Positions 5,816-7,545 of a stretch of 7,545 nt of DNA are shown here, one piece after another. The stretch is taken from contig JAFGUY010000019.1 of NCBI GenBank assembly GCA_016938245.1, positions 1-7,545 of the forward strand. The letters run 5' to 3'. This stretch comes from Candidatus Omnitrophota bacterium (GTDB lineage Bacteria; Omnitrophota; Gorgyraeia; Gygaellales; Profunditerraquicolaceae). The first letter of the stretch is position 1. Every line of letters begins with the position of its first letter. The notes under the pieces are model-generated. The model saw only the letters and a program-made list of their open reading frames with translations. It had not been told where the DNA came from and ran no database searches. The position numbers and the translations under genes were made by a program.

Positions 5816-6280
5816 ATGGATAAGAGAAAGGTTAAGCGGGTAATAGCTAAAGAGGCGTTGATTATTTTAGGATTATCATGCGTTCTGTATATTCTGATCC
5901 GTTTTTTTCTGCAGAATGTCCCTATAGTATTACCGAAATACAGGCTTGATTTTGCTAATGGAGAAACCCATAGTCTTAATATCATGCCTGAGATTCGCAC
6001 TTACTCTAGTTATAGTAAGTTTTTAGAAGAGGCGTATAATCCGCCGACCAAACTCTTAGAGAAACGCATTAAAGAATTTACAAGGGTAATGAATATTAAG
6101 TCTGCGTTAAGAAATAAGAAATTCATAAACCCTCACGGGGTATATATATCCAGGTTATACAGCCGGCTCTTAAATACGCCTTTTATTCTGAAGCTAATCT
6201 TTATTTACCTTTTTTTGTTATCGATTCGTTTTATTATCTGGGCAGTCAAGGTATTGACAAAACCTTCTTTACAGCATTAG
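5816..6280 (+). CDS. Hypothetical membrane protein with two transmembrane helices
   Basis: I do not recognise this 154-residue protein. The reading frame extends back to an ATG at 5768, but that lies inside tRNA-Arg, so ATG 5816 (MDKRKVKR) is the likely start; AAGAAAGAG at 5805-5813 is a modest ribosome binding site. A basic N-terminus is followed by a hydrophobic helix at about 14-36, then a polar, probably periplasmic stretch of about 85 residues with many Tyr, Lys and Arg, then a second strong helix at about 123-144, and a short basic tail. The positive-inside rule suggests both ends are cytoplasmic. No catalytic motif is visible. It lies 21 nt after tRNA-Arg. The end of the gene overlaps the -35 region of the next gene's promoter. 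Confidence 0.75.
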   Translation: MDKRKVKRVIAKEALIILGLSCVLYILIRFFLQNVPIVLPKYRLDFANGETHSLNIMPEIRTYSSYSKFLEEAYNPPTKLLEKRIKEFTRVMNIKSALRNKKFINPHGVYISRLYSRLLNTPFILKLIFIYLFLLSIRFIIWAVKVLTKPSLQH

Positions 6281-6296
6281 ATAAATCTGTTATTAT
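6268..6296 (+). promoter_or_regulatory. Promoter with extended -10 in front of the HTH gene and tRNA-Lys
   Basis: TTTACA (6268-6273, 5 of 6) and TATTAT (6291-6296, 5 of 6) are 17 nt apart, and TGT at 6288-6290 makes an extended -10. A start near 6303 would leave only about 8 nt before the ATG at 6311, so the mRNA would be nearly leaderless. TTGACA at 6254-6259 is a perfect -35 but has no good -10 at normal distance. Confidence 0.6.
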
Positions 6297-6310
6297 TGAT
6301 ATAAAATAAA

Positions 6311-7078
6311 ATGAAAACTTGGCAGAAAAAAGATCGCGTTAGGAGTTTGAGGTCTAAGGGATTAAGTTACAAAGAAATAATTCAGAGCGCCATATTTCAT
6401 ATTGCTAAGAGCACTATTAGTGATTGGTGTAAAGATATTGAGTTAACTGATCCGCAAAAGGAAAGGCTGCAAAAGTTTTTCAATAATGGAAGTTACAAGG
6501 GTAGGCTATTAGGGTCAAAAACAACACAAGAAAGAAGAGCTGTTGAAGTTAGGGAGATTAAAGATAAGTCAAAATCAGAAACTTCTTCGTTGACGGAAAA
6601 CGAGTTTAAAATAGCGGGATTGATGTTATATTGGGCAGAAGGAAATAAAAAACACCATGTTGGTATATGTAACTCCGATCCTGAACTTATACGTTTTATA
6701 ATGAAATGGTTCAGAATTATTTGTGGCGTTTCAGAAGAAAGATTTAGGTTGTACCTAAATATTCATTCCGGTCAAGCCGAGGCGAAAATAAAAGAATTTT
6801 GGTCTCATGTAACAGGGTTACCTATCTTGCAATTTGGAAAGAGCTATATTAAAAAAGAAGGCACAGGCTATCGTAAAAATATTCTATATAATGGTACAAT
6901 AAAGATTGAAATTGGCGATAAGAATCTTCTATACAAAATACTTGGATGGATTGAAGGGGTTATTATAAATAACGGGCCATTAGCTCAATTGGCGGAGCAG
7001 CTCCCTCTTAAGGAGAAGGTCGGAGGTTCGACTCCTCCATGGCCCAGTAATCTATGTGAAGAAGTACGAAATTTTTGA
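6311..7078 (+). CDS. HTH protein with two LAGLIDADG-like motifs; frame runs through tRNA-Lys
   Basis: The open frame is 255 codons, but only residues 1-221 (to 6973) precede the tRNA-Lys gene; codons 222-245 are the tRNA and its last bases. Residues about 8-43 look like a transposase-type helix-turn-helix (GLSYKEIIQ, then AKSTISDWCKDI). After a basic linker, IAGLMLYWAEG (101-111) and YKILGWIEG (208-216) resemble the paired LAGLIDADG helices of homing endonucleases, with the acidic residue before the last Gly at E110 and E215, about 105 residues apart. NSDPELIRF (121-129), FWSHVTGLP (163-171) and FGKSYIKK (175-182) match a family of unnamed HTH proteins I recall from Actinobacteria and candidate phyla. 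Endonuclease activity is inferred. There is no Shine-Dalgarno; a promoter just upstream suggests a nearly leaderless mRNA. The true C-terminus is unclear. Confidence 0.75.
   Translation: MKTWQKKDRVRSLRSKGLSYKEIIQSAIFHIAKSTISDWCKDIELTDPQKERLQKFFNNGSYKGRLLGSKTTQERRAVEVREIKDKSKSETSSLTENEFKIAGLMLYWAEGNKKHHVGICNSDPELIRFIMKWFRIICGVSEERFRLYLNIHSGQAEAKIKEFWSHVTGLPILQFGKSYIKKEGTGYRKNILYNGTIKIEIGDKNLLYKILGWIEGVIINNGPLAQLAEQLPLKEKVGGSTPPWPSNLCEEVRNF
6974..7046 (+). tRNA. tRNA-Lys, anticodon CTT
   Basis: A complete 73-nt cloverleaf is present. The acceptor stem is GGGCCAT/ATGGCCC (6974-6980 with 7039-7045). The D arm is GCTC/GAGC with loop AATTGGCG. The anticodon stem is GCTCC/GGAGA with loop CTCTTAA and anticodon CTT at 7007-7009. 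The variable loop is AGGTC, the T arm is GGAGG/CCTCC with loop TTCGACT, and the discriminator is A7046. The only defect is a G-A mismatch at the outer pair of the anticodon stem (7000 with 7016). CCA is not encoded. The gene lies inside the open frame of the upstream HTH gene and 9 nt before the archease start, so all three may share one transcript. Confidence 0.95.
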
Positions 7079-7499
7079 GCATACCGCGGATATCGGCCTG
7101 CGTATAAAGGGCAATGATTTAAAAGAGCTTTTTAAGAATGCAGGCCTTGCTATTTTTCAGATCTCATCCCGTAAGCAATTCACCAAGAATAAAAAACATA
7201 CAGTTGTAACCGTAAGCCACAAAGCCCCAAACATCGAAGATTTATTTATCAACTGGCTTAATGAGCTTCTTTCTTTATCCTCTGCAAAAGGTATAATCTT
7301 CCATAATATAAAGATAAAAAGGCTGGATAAAAATAGCCTGGAAGCGGATTGCAGCGGAAGCGACGTGGGCAATTATAAGATTAACATTGAGATTAAAGCC
7401 GCTACTTACCATCAGTTAAAAATAGAAGAGAGTAAAGAGGGCTGGCAGGCAGAGGTGATATTATTGAGTTACGTAAAAGTAATGGAAATGAACCCTTAA
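7056..7499 (+). CDS. Archease, activator of the RNA ligase RtcB
   Basis: Archease is a small cytoplasmic protein that helps RtcB bind GTP and become guanylylated, supporting tRNA splicing or RNA repair. The 147 residues carry the family hallmarks: YEIFEHTADIGLRIKG (4-19) with H9 and metal-site D12, INWLNELLSL (65-74), and IKAATYHQLKIEE (113-125). The start is GTG at 7056 (MKKYEIFEHTADIG); an ATG two bases earlier is out of frame and stops at once. There is no visible Shine-Dalgarno, because the start is only 9 nt after tRNA-Lys. The C-terminus is odd: relatives I recall end in a V-x-F/L-D-V pattern with a conserved Asp, whereas this one reads EVILLSYVKVMEMNP and has no Asp there plus about nine extra residues. 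rtcB is not in the window but could lie downstream. Confidence 0.93.
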   Translation: MKKYEIFEHTADIGLRIKGNDLKELFKNAGLAIFQISSRKQFTKNKKHTVVTVSHKAPNIEDLFINWLNELLSLSSAKGIIFHNIKIKRLDKNSLEADCSGSDVGNYKINIEIKAATYHQLKIEESKEGWQAEVILLSYVKVMEMNP

Positions 7500-7511
7500 T
7501 TGTGCTATCAT
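7483..7511 (+). promoter_or_regulatory. Possible promoter at the right edge
   Basis: TATCAT (7506-7511, 5 of 6) has TGC in front of it at 7503-7505, an extended -10. TGGAAA (7483-7488, 4 of 6) lies 17 nt upstream inside the end of the archease gene. Transcription would start near 7518, inside the palindrome at 7512-7535, and run out of the window. Confidence 0.45.
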
Positions 7512-7535
7512 GGTTCCATGAGACCTCATGGAACC
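7512..7535. repeat. 10-bp perfect inverted repeat with a 4-nt centre
   Basis: GGTTCCATGA (7512-7521) and TCATGGAACC (7526-7535) are perfect reverse complements around GACC. No T run follows on either strand, so it is not a typical intrinsic terminator. It overlaps the expected start of the promoter at 7483-7511, which fits an operator or a hairpin at the 5' end of a transcript. It could also be the end of a palindromic repeat element cut by the window edge. Confidence 0.6.
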
Positions 7536-7545
7536 CAGAAAGAGC

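Noticed and set aside
6254..6282. Perfect TTGACA at 6254-6259 as the -35 of the HTH gene
   Set aside because: The hexamer at 17-nt spacing, TTAGAT, matches the -10 consensus at only 3 of 6; the pair at 6268-6296 is better.
7512..7545. Intrinsic terminator of the archease gene
   Set aside because: The stem is strong, but the bases after it (CAGAAAGAGC) contain no T run.

Overview
The window looks like chromosome from a Gram-negative, diderm bacterium of moderate to low GC. All genes lie on the + strand. The style of the set suggests Candidatus Omnitrophota or a close PVC-group relative: an OmpH-lpxD-(lpxC-fabZ fusion)-lpxA-lpxI block, a free-standing glycogen-binding domain protein, archease, and tRNA genes without an encoded CCA end. 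This placement is an inference from gene content and protein style, not from a marker gene.

Region 1 (1-4550) is an envelope and lipid A operon. A secreted OmpH/Skp-type periplasmic chaperone (92-592) is followed, with gaps of 15, 10, 3 and 3 nt, by LpxD, a bifunctional LpxC-FabZ fusion, LpxA and LpxI. LpxA, LpxC, LpxD and LpxI supply four early steps of lipid A synthesis, from UDP-GlcNAc to 2,3-diacyl-GlcN-1-phosphate. FabZ draws on the same 3-hydroxyacyl-ACP pool for fatty acid elongation. The key catalytic residues of LpxA, LpxC, LpxD and FabZ can all be seen. lpxB and lpxK are not in the window.

Region 2 (4551-5001) has a good sigma70-type promoter with an extended -10, a very strong ribosome binding site, a 91-residue stand-alone CBM48/AMPK-type glycogen-binding domain protein, and a 9-bp GC-rich hairpin with a poor U tract.

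Region 3 (5002-6280) has a radical SAM protein of the COG0731 type that seems to lack the usual C-terminal domain. It stops one base before a tRNA-Arg(TCG). A 154-residue two-helix membrane protein of unknown function follows.

Region 4 (6268-7545) is the most unusual part. A gene with its own promoter and almost no leader encodes a helix-turn-helix protein with two LAGLIDADG-like motifs. It has no stop codon before the tRNA-Lys(CTT) directly downstream, so its reading frame runs through the whole tRNA gene and ends inside the next gene. That next gene encodes archease, the activator of the RNA ligase RtcB. It starts at GTG nine bases after the tRNA and has an atypical C-terminus. A near-perfect palindrome overlapping a possible promoter lies at the right edge. 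The arrangement suggests a solo homing-endonuclease-like or mobile gene inserted between a tRNA promoter and its tRNA.

There is no gene-free stretch over 300 bases. The longest are 4551-4655 and 1-91, both described below. I saw no CRISPR array, insertion sequence or rRNA.
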